A stretch of DNA of 11,870 bases from Lawsonibacter sp. (GCA_022793355.1 JAAWCR010000094.1:1-11870); one strand, 5' to 3'; positions 1 to 7,084 are shown, counted from the first letter of the stretch. Translations and numbers: made by a program. Notes: generated by a model not told the origin, from the letters alone.

Positions 1-14
1 AGCTCAAATTCCAT
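1..14 (-). CDS. Start of a further downstream gene (partial)
   Basis: Only the first codons are visible: ATG followed by codons for E, F and E. A GGAG ribosome binding site lies at 21-24, six bases before the ATG and directly after the stop codon of the PHP gene. The tight spacing says it is the fourth gene of the sulfation cassette operon. The product cannot be recognised. Confidence 0.5.
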
Positions 15-24
15 GATTTTCTCC

Positions 25-834
25 TTACAACAGCCAATCCAGTTCCAGCTCCCATGCGGCCAGGGGGTGGTCCGGCTTGTTTTTCTCCCCGTGAAAGTCA
101 CTGCCGCCGGTGATATGCAGGCCGTATTTTTTAGCAATGGACAAATATTCTGCCGTCTGCTCCGGCGTATGGATGGGGTAATAACACTCGATCGCGTCCA
201 GGCCGTAACCCTTCAGCCGCTTCACCAGTTCCTCCAGCGTCTCCTCATTCAGTACGATCTGATAGGGGTGGGCCAAGGAAACCTTTCCGCCTGCAGCTTT
301 AATCCGCTCCACGCATTCCCGGGCGCTGGGCTTGGTGCCCTTCTCGATCTCCTGAAACTCCGGGGTATCCAAGTAGCGGTCAAACGCCTCCTTGCGGGTG
401 GACACATACCCGTGCCGGAGCATTACCATCGCGAAATGGGGCCGGCCTATGGACCCGCCGGCCGCCTCCTCGTCCACCTCATCCAGAGGAATTTCCAGGC
501 CCTTGGTCCGCAAGAAGTCCCGGATGCGGTACTTGCGGTCGTTCCGCCCGCCCTTCAGGCTGTTCAGCCACTCCTGCAGGGCCGGCGCGGAAAAGCCGTA
601 GCCCAGAATGTGCAAGTTCAGGTAATCGTCCGCGCTCAGCTCCACGCCCCGGAGCATCCGGAGGTTCCGCTGGTCACTGGCCGCCTGCGCCTCCATCACT
701 CCATCCACGCTGTCGTGGTCTGTGAGGGCCCACACCTGGGCGCCGCGTTTTTTTACCAGCTCCGCCAGTTCTGCCGGGGCATACTGTCCGTCGGACGCTG
801 TGCTGTGGGTATGCAAGTCAGCTTTGTATATCAT
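25..834 (-). CDS. PHP-domain phosphoesterase, probable 3',5'-bisphosphate nucleotidase (TrpH/YciV family)
   Basis: A 269-residue PHP-family metal-dependent phosphoesterase, complete and cytoplasmic. Metal ligands of the family are visible in order: H8 and H10 (DLHTHS), D39-H40 (TDHD), E65 (GVELS), H75, H133 (GRPH), H189 (LAHP), D246 and H248 (SDFHG). Known members of this family remove the 3'-phosphate from nucleoside 3',5'-bisphosphates such as PAP, or act on short RNA 5' ends. The gene follows APS kinase by 9 bases and its AGGAGG site overlaps the APS kinase stop codon, so the two are translationally coupled. In this context I infer that it recycles the PAP left by the upstream sulfotransferase. 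The PHP family call is firm; the PAP substrate is inference from neighbours, and an RNA or oligonucleotide substrate is the main alternative. Confidence 0.85.
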   Translation of the reverse strand: MIYKADLHTHSTASDGQYAPAELAELVKKRGAQVWALTDHDSVDGVMEAQAASDQRNLRMLRGVELSADDYLNLHILGYGFSAPALQEWLNSLKGGRNDRKYRIRDFLRTKGLEIPLDEVDEEAAGGSIGRPHFAMVMLRHGYVSTRKEAFDRYLDTPEFQEIEKGTKPSARECVERIKAAGGKVSLAHPYQIVLNEETLEELVKRLKGYGLDAIECYYPIHTPEQTAEYLSIAKKYGLHITGGSDFHGEKNKPDHPLAAWELELDWLL

Positions 835-843
835 GCTGCCCTC

Positions 844-1380
844 CTATTCCAGCTCAAAGAATTTGAACAGACGCTCGACAATCTCCTCCGGAGACTCCTG
901 ACCGTCGTTCTGGATCACGATGCTGGAGTGCCCCGGCTCGTCCCAAGGCAAATCCACTCCCACTACATTTTTCGTTTTTGATGAGTACAGCTTTTTCTGG
1001 TCCCGCTTGTACAGCGTCTCTTGGGTCACCTTCAGGTAAATTTCCCGGTAGTTTTCGATGTTTTTCCGATTCCAGGTTCGGATCTCAGTGTACATGGAGA
1101 TGCTGCACACCACCACGTCTTTTCCCTGCTCCGCCAAGTCCCGACAATACCGGAAATTCCCCCACGCCCCAGCTTTCCTGGCCTCGGTGGTGTAGCGCTC
1201 CTCCACCAGCACCGTGCCGTCAGGGGTGCTGTGCCCCGCCTGGGTGCGGACTTGATCCCCGTCTATCAGAATGGCATCTGGACTGAGCTCCTTCAGCCTC
1301 CGGTAAAACAGCCCGCCGATTGTTGTTTTGCCCGCACCAGCTAATCCGGTGAAGAAATAGACCGTTCCTTTTTCACTCAT
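844..1380 (-). CDS. cysC: Adenylyl-sulfate kinase (APS kinase, CysC-like)
   Basis: A 178-residue P-loop kinase expected to phosphorylate adenosine 5'-phosphosulfate to PAPS, the universal sulfate donor. The Walker A loop GLAGAGKTT is at 12-20. The APS-kinase signature DGDQVR at 40-45 matches the family DGDNVR. The late motif KRDQKKLYSS with NVVGVDLPWDEP (about 125-148) corresponds to the family KRDPKGLYKKA...GIDSPYE region. It is somewhat shorter than the usual ~200 residues. There is no ATP sulfurylase or sulfate reduction gene beside it, so its job here is probably to supply PAPS to the adjacent sulfotransferase and not assimilation. It starts 17 bases after the sulfotransferase stop, with a weak AAGGGAT site. 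Relatives in surface-polysaccharide clusters sometimes act on other substrates, which is the main uncertainty. Confidence 0.85.
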   Translation of the reverse strand: MSEKGTVYFFTGLAGAGKTTIGGLFYRRLKELSPDAILIDGDQVRTQAGHSTPDGTVLVEERYTTEARKAGAWGNFRYCRDLAEQGKDVVVCSISMYTEIRTWNRKNIENYREIYLKVTQETLYKRDQKKLYSSKTKNVVGVDLPWDEPGHSSIVIQNDGQESPEEIVERLFKFFELE

Positions 1381-1397
1381 ATATTACTTATCCCTTC

Positions 1398-3416
1398 TTA
1401 GTGGTACAGCGGCCGCTCCAGAAGCGCGGGGTCAGGCTCCAGCTTGGGCATCATATGCAGTGGCTGTCCATTTTTCCCCACAAAATACAGCTTGTTCATC
1501 AAGATTCCCACTGTATTTTCCCGGTTCGCTAAAATCTCCCTCATGTAATGATCCAACATCTGCCGCTGTACTGTCTCCTCCAGACTGGAATCCCCGTCCA
1601 CCCCGTCATGAGTAACCTTTGCAACCGCAAATACTAATTTCCAGGTCTTTTGAATATAGCTGTCCATCGTGTCAAAGCCCCTAAGCAGCTGCTTCACCTG
1701 TTCCTCGCTCATAGGCTTGCCATCATAATACTGGAAATCATAGCCATAATACTCATAAGCGTCCCGGAGGAAATACTCAATGAAAATCCGTTCGTTATCA
1801 TTGACAAAATCATCATAGGTCTTGTATACCGGCGCCGGGTCGAACCCCTTTGTCTCCGGGTGGGGGTCCATCTCGCCCGCATCGGAGCAGTAAGTCATGC
1901 TCTCGGTATAGGGCAGGTCCAAAAACGCCGCCAGCGCGGTAAAGGTTGCCTTGGGATTCAACTTTCCGTCCTCAAACCGCACAATCACGCTGTCCCGGTA
2001 AATTCTGTCCTGCCTGTCTATCATAAAGCTGCGGTTCAGAACACGCTCGGAAATCGCATCGCTGATTACAGTCGGCCTGTCGTCTTCTCCCCGGCTGTTG
2101 TTCGCTTCCGCAGCCTTTGCATCCATATACCGCACTGTACCACCGTGGCTAGTAGTGAACCGGCGCATAGGCGTAAAGGTCTTGATGTACTTAAAACCCA
2201 AGAACAAGGGCGAATTGCGCACCGTCTCATAGACCTCCGAATAAAGCATCGCCCGATTTTTCGCATCTGCCTTCAGCGAGTAAATAATATTGGAGAAGTG
2301 GGGTTGAAAAAACAGCGCCGGCACGATCCGAGAGTTGGGGTCTAAAAATTGGGAGTACTGCTTCTGATACAGATACATGGCTACCAGAATATCCTTGTCG
2401 GTACGATTTTTCTTGTGGTACAGCTCCTCAATCAGCCGGGGATCGTCCCACTCCGTAAAGGACTGCATCGCTTCCGACAAACTCTCGCACTGATCAAAGA
2501 CATCCCGAACCTGTTTTACTGTTTCTTGGATGTTTGTCATCATAACGGACGGCATCATAATCAAGTTGGGGTGGGCGTCGAACACCTCGTTGAACAGGTC
2601 GCCGCCGTTGTGGCTGCTCAGCTGGGTGTGCCAGACAATTTTTTTGACCTCGCGGATCGCCAGAGGCCTCACACTCATCTGACTGTAGTCAATATGGAAG
2701 CGCTCTTTGAAATCGATGGGATACTGCTCTGCCTCTTCCTCAAAAAGGAAAATGATTTTCTTCTCTTCCAACAGAGATTTTATGTTCAGACAGGCAAGAT
2801 AGGCGCAAAATTCACTAAAATCTGAATAATGGAGATAAACATGATTTTCCCGGGCTACGTCCTCGCTGCGGCGTACGTTGTCCCGCAGATACTCCAGCTC
2901 ATATTGCGAATAGATATCCCGTGCCAGAATAGGCTTTTCCAAATCTTTAAAAAAGTAGTGCTTGATCTCGGTCTCTTTGAAATTTATATAATCGCCAAAC
3001 CGCTCCTCCTTGATGTAGTACGGCGTATAGCTATTGTCATCGTATGGGTAGAAGCAGATGGGTAAATCTTCAAATTTAAGAAAATCCTTGCGGAAAATAT
3101 AGGGGTACTTTTCCAGCAGCGCGCAGTTCTTCCGGTAGCGCGTCTGCATCAGTTTGAGATTGGGAGCGTAGAACGCCCCGTTCATGACCTGCAAAATGTC
3201 CTCCTTGTAAAAGCCCTGATTGTACAGATCACAAAATACGGTGTAGGATATTTTATAGCTGTCTCCGCTGCCAAATTGCAGGATGTACAGCGCGGCCTCC
3301 AACTCTACGGCCGGGTCTAAACCGCTGCGGTCATGCAGGACCAAAGTGTAAGCCTGACAGGCTTTTTCTGTTTCGTTTAGCTGTGCCAGCTTCCGCGCGA
3401 TCTCCAACGCTCTCAT
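1398..3416 (-). CDS. Large sulfotransferase-like protein, flagellin-linked
   Basis: A 672-residue protein in two parts. Residues 1 to about 250 are a helical, aromatic-rich region I do not recognise; the first 60 residues look TPR-like. From about 258 onward it resembles PAPS-dependent sulfotransferases. WHTQLSSHNGGDLFNEVFDA (262-281), followed by HPNL, lies where family members have RSGST..L..LLDAHP (the 5'-phosphosulfate loop). DSVIVRFEDGKLNPKATF (475-492) with AAFLDLPY matches the C-terminal VRYEDL..DP....L..FLGLPY motif. The glycine-serine loop is not canonical (SSHNGG), so activity is likely but not certain. The ATG has an AGGAG site at 3426-3430. It lies just after flagellin and just before APS kinase, so the acceptor is plausibly flagellin or its glycan. 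A glycosyltransferase-like role for the N-terminal part cannot be excluded. Confidence 0.65.
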   Translation of the reverse strand: MRALEIARKLAQLNETEKACQAYTLVLHDRSGLDPAVELEAALYILQFGSGDSYKISYTVFCDLYNQGFYKEDILQVMNGAFYAPNLKLMQTRYRKNCALLEKYPYIFRKDFLKFEDLPICFYPYDDNSYTPYYIKEERFGDYINFKETEIKHYFFKDLEKPILARDIYSQYELEYLRDNVRRSEDVARENHVYLHYSDFSEFCAYLACLNIKSLLEEKKIIFLFEEEAEQYPIDFKERFHIDYSQMSVRPLAIREVKKIVWHTQLSSHNGGDLFNEVFDAHPNLIMMPSVMMTNIQETVKQVRDVFDQCESLSEAMQSFTEWDDPRLIEELYHKKNRTDKDILVAMYLYQKQYSQFLDPNSRIVPALFFQPHFSNIIYSLKADAKNRAMLYSEVYETVRNSPLFLGFKYIKTFTPMRRFTTSHGGTVRYMDAKAAEANNSRGEDDRPTVISDAISERVLNRSFMIDRQDRIYRDSVIVRFEDGKLNPKATFTALAAFLDLPYTESMTYCSDAGEMDPHPETKGFDPAPVYKTYDDFVNDNERIFIEYFLRDAYEYYGYDFQYYDGKPMSEEQVKQLLRGFDTMDSYIQKTWKLVFAVAKVTHDGVDGDSSLEETVQRQMLDHYMREILANRENTVGILMNKLYFVGKNGQPLHMMPKLEPDPALLERPLYH

Positions 3417-3439
3417 TCGGGAAATCTCCTTTTTCGCTC

Positions 3440-3474
3440 AAAGGGGGGCTGGGCGAAGGCCCAGCCCCCTTTTT
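3440..3474 (-). terminator. GC-rich hairpin between flagellin and the sulfation cassette (terminator or attenuator)
   Basis: Eleven perfect base pairs (3444-3454 with 3459-3469) close on a four-base loop. Read on the minus strand in the direction of flagellin transcription, the stem is followed by only three T residues, so termination should be incomplete. The plus-strand side has five T. The position, 37 bases after the flagellin stop and 27 before the sulfotransferase start, suits abundant flagellin mRNA with partial read-through into the modification genes. Confidence 0.7.
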
Positions 3475-3511
3475 GATTGTGCGTATAGATGATAGATTAA
3501 GCCGCAGTGAA

Positions 3512-5164
3512 TTAACCCAACAGCTGCAGCACGCCCTGAGGCAGCTGGTTCGCCTGAGCCAGCATGGCCTGGGCGGACTGAACCAGGATGTTGTTCTTCA
3601 CGTAGCTCATCATCTCTTCGGCCACGTCGGTGTCGCGGATGGTGGACTCGGCGTCCTGGATGTTCTCAGCCATCACGGACAGGTTGTTCTGAGTGTGCTC
3701 CAGACGGTTCTGGACAGCGCCCAGGTCGCCGCGGGTGGCGGATACGCTGTTGATGGCGTCCTTGATCTGCTGGATGGCGGAAGCCGCACCGGCCTGGGTG
3801 CCGATATCAATGCGGTCAATGCCCAGAGCGCTGGTGTGCATATCGCTGATATACACGCCCATCTGGTTGAAGCCGTCGGCGGTGTCGCCGATCTGCAGGG
3901 TCAGGCCGCCGCCGCCCATGTTACCGGCAGCGTTGTACTGCACCAGACCAGTCCAGTTCGCGTCGGAGGCGGTGGCAGTCGTGCCGACCATGTCGTTGTC
4001 GTAGGGGCGGTTTACCAATTTCTCAGTCAGCTTGACGGAGGCGCCGGCGTTGCTGGTGGTCACCTTGAACCAGGAGTTGTTCTTGGCGACCTGGGACAGC
4101 ACCCGGGCGGCCTCGGTGGCCAGGCCGGAGGCGCCGGCCTTCATGTGGCTCAGGTCGATCACGTTGCGGCCGGTAACCTTGCTGTTCTTGCCCACCTTGA
4201 AGGTGTACACTTCCTTGCCGATCTTGATCTGAGCCCCGTCTACCACCTTGCCCTTCAGGCTGAAGGTAGCCTGGGCGTACTTCGCCGTGGTTGCCTTGAT
4301 GGCCTGTTTCTCCACCGTGACACCCTCGGGGAAGCCCTGGTTGCCCTGACTGCCGTTGGCCTTCTTGATGCCGGACACGCTCACATTCATAGCGGTCTTG
4401 AAGTCTGTGGTGGGTACGTTCTTCATAGTCAGAGTGATCTTGCCATCCACGACCTTCACAGTGAAGCTGGTGGTGCCAATCTTCACGCTGGTACCAGAAA
4501 CGGCCTGGAACTGCAGATCCTTGACATAAACCGGGCTGTTCGCAGAGGCGCCGGCAACGCTCGCCTTCGCCACAGTGGCGCCGCCCACCTTAATTTTCAC
4601 AGTGCCGTCAGCGGTGGCGACTGCCGTAAAGTTCTTCAGATCGACGGAGTAAACGCCCTTTTGGGCAGCTCTGGTATCGGTAGTAGCGTCGCGGACAGCG
4701 GTAACCTTCACATTAGTGGACACGCCGTCGTCGCCGCCACCCTGGGAGCCGTCCAGCAGCTTGATGCCGTTGAAGTTGGCGCTGTCGGCGATACGGTTGA
4801 TTTCGTCCTTCAGGGCATCGACCTCTTTCTGGAGGTTCTCACGGTCGACCTCGTCCTGATAGGTGCCGTTGGCGGACTGAGTGGCCAGGTAGTCCATGCG
4901 GTTAAGCATGTCCTGGACCTCCTGCATGGCGCCCTCAGCGGTCTTCACCAGAGAGATGCCGTCCTTGACGTTCTTGGTGGCGGCATTCAAACCAGTAATC
5001 TGGGCGCGCATCTTCTCGGAAATAGCCAGACCAGCGGCGTCGTCACCGGCGCGGTTGATCTTGTAGCCGGAAGACAGCTTCTCCAGGTTACCGGACAGCT
5101 TGCGGGTGTTAATGTTGTAGTTGCGGTAGGAATTCATCGCCATGATGTTATGCTGGATTCTCAT
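3512..5164 (-). CDS. fliC/hag: Flagellin with expanded surface-exposed domain
   Basis: A 550-residue filament subunit secreted through the flagellar type III apparatus. Residues 1-140 form the N-terminal D0/D1 region (starts MRIQHNIMAMN, with LSSGYKINRAGDDAAGLAIS at 30-49). Residues about 440-550 form the C-terminal D1/D0 region, ending in ANQLPQGVLQLLG. In between is a roughly 275-residue variable domain, rich in Thr, Ser, Lys and beta-prone repeats, including a flagellin-IN-like stretch near 310-380. The residues that match the Salmonella TLR5-contact positions are kept: R89, L93 and E114 (equivalent to R90, L94, E114). An AAAGGAG site lies six bases before the ATG. No sigma-D promoter is visible between csrA and this gene, so it is probably co-transcribed with csrA or uses a promoter I cannot see. 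The terminal regions are definitive. Confidence 0.98.
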   Translation of the reverse strand: MRIQHNIMAMNSYRNYNINTRKLSGNLEKLSSGYKINRAGDDAAGLAISEKMRAQITGLNAATKNVKDGISLVKTAEGAMQEVQDMLNRMDYLATQSANGTYQDEVDRENLQKEVDALKDEINRIADSANFNGIKLLDGSQGGGDDGVSTNVKVTAVRDATTDTRAAQKGVYSVDLKNFTAVATADGTVKIKVGGATVAKASVAGASANSPVYVKDLQFQAVSGTSVKIGTTSFTVKVVDGKITLTMKNVPTTDFKTAMNVSVSGIKKANGSQGNQGFPEGVTVEKQAIKATTAKYAQATFSLKGKVVDGAQIKIGKEVYTFKVGKNSKVTGRNVIDLSHMKAGASGLATEAARVLSQVAKNNSWFKVTTSNAGASVKLTEKLVNRPYDNDMVGTTATASDANWTGLVQYNAAGNMGGGGLTLQIGDTADGFNQMGVYISDMHTSALGIDRIDIGTQAGAASAIQQIKDAINSVSATRGDLGAVQNRLEHTQNNLSVMAENIQDAESTIRDTDVAEEMMSYVKNNILVQSAQAMLAQANQLPQGVLQLLG

Positions 5165-5210
5165 TGTGTGCTCCTTTCGTTATTAGTGTGCCCGCGGCTT
5201 CCTTACCGTG
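5165..5210 (-). promoter_or_regulatory. Flagellin mRNA leader with two candidate CsrA-binding sites
   Basis: Read on the minus strand, the leader carries two AAGGA motifs. One (complement of 5172-5175) lies inside the ribosome binding site. The other (complement of 5200-5203) is 28 bases upstream in the loop of a small CGG/CCG hairpin (5195-5208). Paired GGA sites, one over the Shine-Dalgarno, are the known layout by which CsrA represses flagellin translation in Bacillus. That CsrA binds here is inference. Confidence 0.5.
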
Positions 5211-5300
5211 CAGCACAGGTCTGTGGTGCGCCGTCCGCCTTGAATACCGTGGCCCCGATACCCAAAGCATTTTGCGCGGTACTATATTTCAACCGGCTCG

Positions 5301-5660
5301 TCAGCCGTTTGAAACCTCGTTTGTCCGCTCCGCCGGAAACATGTGCTCCAGCTGCCGCCGAAGGGCCTGGACATTACCGTCCTCATCATCCATTTGGCTG
5401 AGCACCCTCCGCATGGCGTTTAGGGCCTGAGCCTTGCTCCGGTTCCAGATGACTTCTTTCTTGTGGTAGCGATACCCCTCGTATACGCACTCCGGGCGCT
5501 GTCCGCCGGCGCGTTCCAGCACCTCTCCCCGGAGGACGGGGAGCTCTCGCGGGGCGTGGACTACCAGCTTGCAGTGGTCACCGGAGATGCGGTCCAACTG
5601 AACCACCACATTGGAGCCGATTGTCATGTATTCGCCCTGGTTCAGGCTCAGGCAGAGCAT
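5301..5660 (-). CDS. csrA: CsrA translational regulator with long C-terminal extension
   Basis: A 119-residue protein; residues 1-51 are a CsrA domain. It starts MLCLSLNQGEYMTIG, and HAPRELPVLRGEVLER (35-50) matches the family NAPKEVAVHREEIYQ. The RNA-contact residues L4 and R44 are kept, while R6 is Leu. Residues 52-119 are a charged, mostly helical extension, twice the usual length of CsrA (60-75 residues). The start at 5660 was chosen over an upstream in-frame start at 5711 because the CsrA domain begins there and an AGGAG site lies at 5669-5673, eight bases away. In Firmicutes, CsrA represses flagellin translation and is titrated by FliW. No fliW is present in the window; the place it often occupies upstream of csrA is held by the dead TnpB locus. 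Confidence 0.9.
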   Translation of the reverse strand: MLCLSLNQGEYMTIGSNVVVQLDRISGDHCKLVVHAPRELPVLRGEVLERAGGQRPECVYEGYRYHKKEVIWNRSKAQALNAMRRVLSQMDDEDGNVQALRRQLEHMFPAERTNEVSNG

Positions 5661-5705
5661 GTTGTCCACTCCTTTTTCATGCGGCGGTTCGGCCTTCCAT
5701 CCTCG

Positions 5706-5896
5706 CGCCATTTCATAGTCATAATGTTTTGGACGCCCCGAGGGGCTTCAGGCATGCGCACACGCCATCTCGTTTCCCACTCTTCGATCCGGAAAACGCT
5801 GAGCGAAGCGGAACAAAGATATTTCACTTCGCTCAACGCCCTCCCAACCGAATCACGGGCACTCACCGGCGTCCCCACCGGCAATATCGCAAAACG
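5706..5896 (-). ncRNA. Candidate omega/reRNA guide RNA of the dead TnpB
   Basis: There is no convincing gene here, but the minus strand is densely structured from the TnpB-like stop codon onward. A 9-bp hairpin (5827-5835 with 5800-5808) is followed by an imperfect 7-8 bp hairpin (5791-5798 with 5771-5778). Then comes a 6-bp hairpin with a TGCG loop (5751-5766) and a compact GCCC-CTCG-GGGC hairpin (5735-5746). TnpB-family guide RNAs are encoded exactly here: over the 3' end of the protein gene, ending in a GAAGCCCC-type hairpin and then the guide. The true 5' end probably lies inside the coding sequence. Folding was done by eye. Confidence 0.7.
5708..5725 (-). other. Putative guide segment of the TnpB-associated RNA
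   Basis: After the last scaffold hairpin the minus strand reads GTCCAAAAC and then ATTATGACTATGAAATGG. By analogy with IS200/IS605 right ends, the element-derived scaffold should stop around AAAAC and the following 16-20 nt should be the guide. The boundary is uncertain by several bases. I found no second match in this window, so the target, if any, lies elsewhere. Confidence 0.45.
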
Positions 5897-7069
5897 CTAC
5901 GCGCTTTTGCCTAACTGAGCAAGGCCCTGGGCCTTGATATTTCTTGCGGCGTTGACTTCCTTTTTATGTACCACATGGCACTTGGGACAAATCCAGGTGC
6001 TCTCCCTGTCATGAACCTTATCCCGGATGAAACCGCAGGCCGAACAGGTTCGAGTGGAAGGGAAATAGCGGTCCAAAATAACCAACCGCTTTCCCTGCCG
6101 TTCCAGCTTGTACCGCAGGCACTCCCGGAACATCCCAAAGCCGACCTCCAGCGCATTGCCCACCGTCACCTTTTGGGATATCTCCTGTATGGAGTCGCCC
6201 CTCATACACACGGCATCCCAGTCGTTGGCTATCCGCCGGGATTCCTTATGTATAAAGTCGCGCCGCTGGTTGGCGATGTGCTCGTGGAGCAGGCGGTATT
6301 TTTGCACCATCTCCTCATAGTTTTTGGAGCCATACCGCATCCGGCTTAACTGCCGCTGCATTCTGGCCAGCTTTTCCTGGGACTGCTTCATCCAACGGGG
6401 CGAATCGGCCGTGACGCCGTCGTCCGCCACGTAGAAGTGCCGCATGGAATATTTCAGGCCCAGCGTCCTCTCCTCCCTGGGAACCACGGGCTCCGGCTTT
6501 TTCACCGCGCATTCATATAAAATGTAACAGTAGTATTTTCCTGACCTGGTTTTCTCCACCGTGATACGCTTGAGCTTCCACCACGCCTGTGGACGGCGGG
6601 AAAATTTCGCCTTGACAATTCCAGCCTTGGTCATGCGGATACCGTCTCTGGTGGTGTAGATGGTGGGACCGGATTCAAATTCGTGATTGCAGGCGGTGAA
6701 GGAGTTCCGATCCGTTTTCTTCTTTTTGAAATTGGGATGGCCAAAGCTCTCCGGATTCTTGAAAAACACCCGAAACGCCTGACTCAGCTTGTTGTATTCC
6801 TGCGTCAGCGCCTGGTTGTCTACCTCTTTTAAAAAGGGAGCGCCGTTTTTATATTTGGCGGGAGTGGGGATAAAATGCTTTCCCGTCTCGCTGTAAAACC
6901 GCTGCTGGTCAGACAGCATCTGGTTCCATATGTACCGGCAGCAGCCAAAGGTTTTCTCAAACAGCTCCGCTTGGGCGCTGTCCGGGTAAAGACGGACCTT
7001 AAGGGTGGTGTATTGGACTTCATATCCGTCAGTAACACTGTTTTTTCTTGGCCTTGCCAATCCAACCAC
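5897..7069 (-). CDS. tldR: Nuclease-dead TnpB homologue (TldR-like RNA-guided repressor candidate)
   Basis: A 390-residue full-length TnpB-family protein. It has an N-terminal wedge/REC-like region (KVRLYPD at 24-30), the LARMQRQLSRMRYGSKN helix (234-250), ANQRRDFIHK (266-275), a zinc finger with C342, C345, C361 and C364, and the C-terminal NAARNI. All three RuvC catalytic acids are altered. RuvC-I reads LGLKYSMRHFYV where active proteins have GIDLG, giving K206 for Asp. RuvC-II reads AVCMRGD for the usual IVIED, giving R290 for Glu. RuvC-III reads KKEVNAA, giving E371 for Asp. The frame is otherwise intact, so the protein is conserved as a binder and not a decayed nuclease. The GTG start with GGAG at 7079-7082 lies 15 bases after the recombinase-like gene, and csrA and flagellin follow. 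DNA-binding repression is inferred from the TldR precedent. Confidence 0.85.
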   Translation of the reverse strand: MVGLARPRKNSVTDGYEVQYTTLKVRLYPDSAQAELFEKTFGCCRYIWNQMLSDQQRFYSETGKHFIPTPAKYKNGAPFLKEVDNQALTQEYNKLSQAFRVFFKNPESFGHPNFKKKKTDRNSFTACNHEFESGPTIYTTRDGIRMTKAGIVKAKFSRRPQAWWKLKRITVEKTRSGKYYCYILYECAVKKPEPVVPREERTLGLKYSMRHFYVADDGVTADSPRWMKQSQEKLARMQRQLSRMRYGSKNYEEMVQKYRLLHEHIANQRRDFIHKESRRIANDWDAVCMRGDSIQEISQKVTVGNALEVGFGMFRECLRYKLERQGKRLVILDRYFPSTRTCSACGFIRDKVHDRESTWICPKCHVVHKKEVNAARNIKAQGLAQLGKSA

Positions 7070-7084
7070 CCCTTTTCTCCGCTT

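Noticed and set aside
5165..5300. Sigma-D promoter directly in front of flagellin
   Set aside because: No TAAA-N15-GCCGAT-like pair was found on the minus strand here. TATCGGGGCC at 5251-5260 (minus strand) is in the wrong form and has no -35.
3383..5401. 672-residue plus-strand reading frame opposite flagellin
   Set aside because: It is a shadow of the flagellin gene: low-complexity Gly/Val/His-rich translation, no ribosome binding site and no family resemblance.
5648..5884. Minus-strand frame across the guide RNA region, ending inside csrA
   Set aside because: It covers the hairpins and the guide, has no ribosome binding site at its start and resembles no family, FliW included.
5897..7069. 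Active TnpB nuclease of an ordinary IS200/IS605 element
   Set aside because: All three RuvC catalytic residues are substituted, two of them by basic residues, and no TnpA (Y1 transposase) or clear left end is present.
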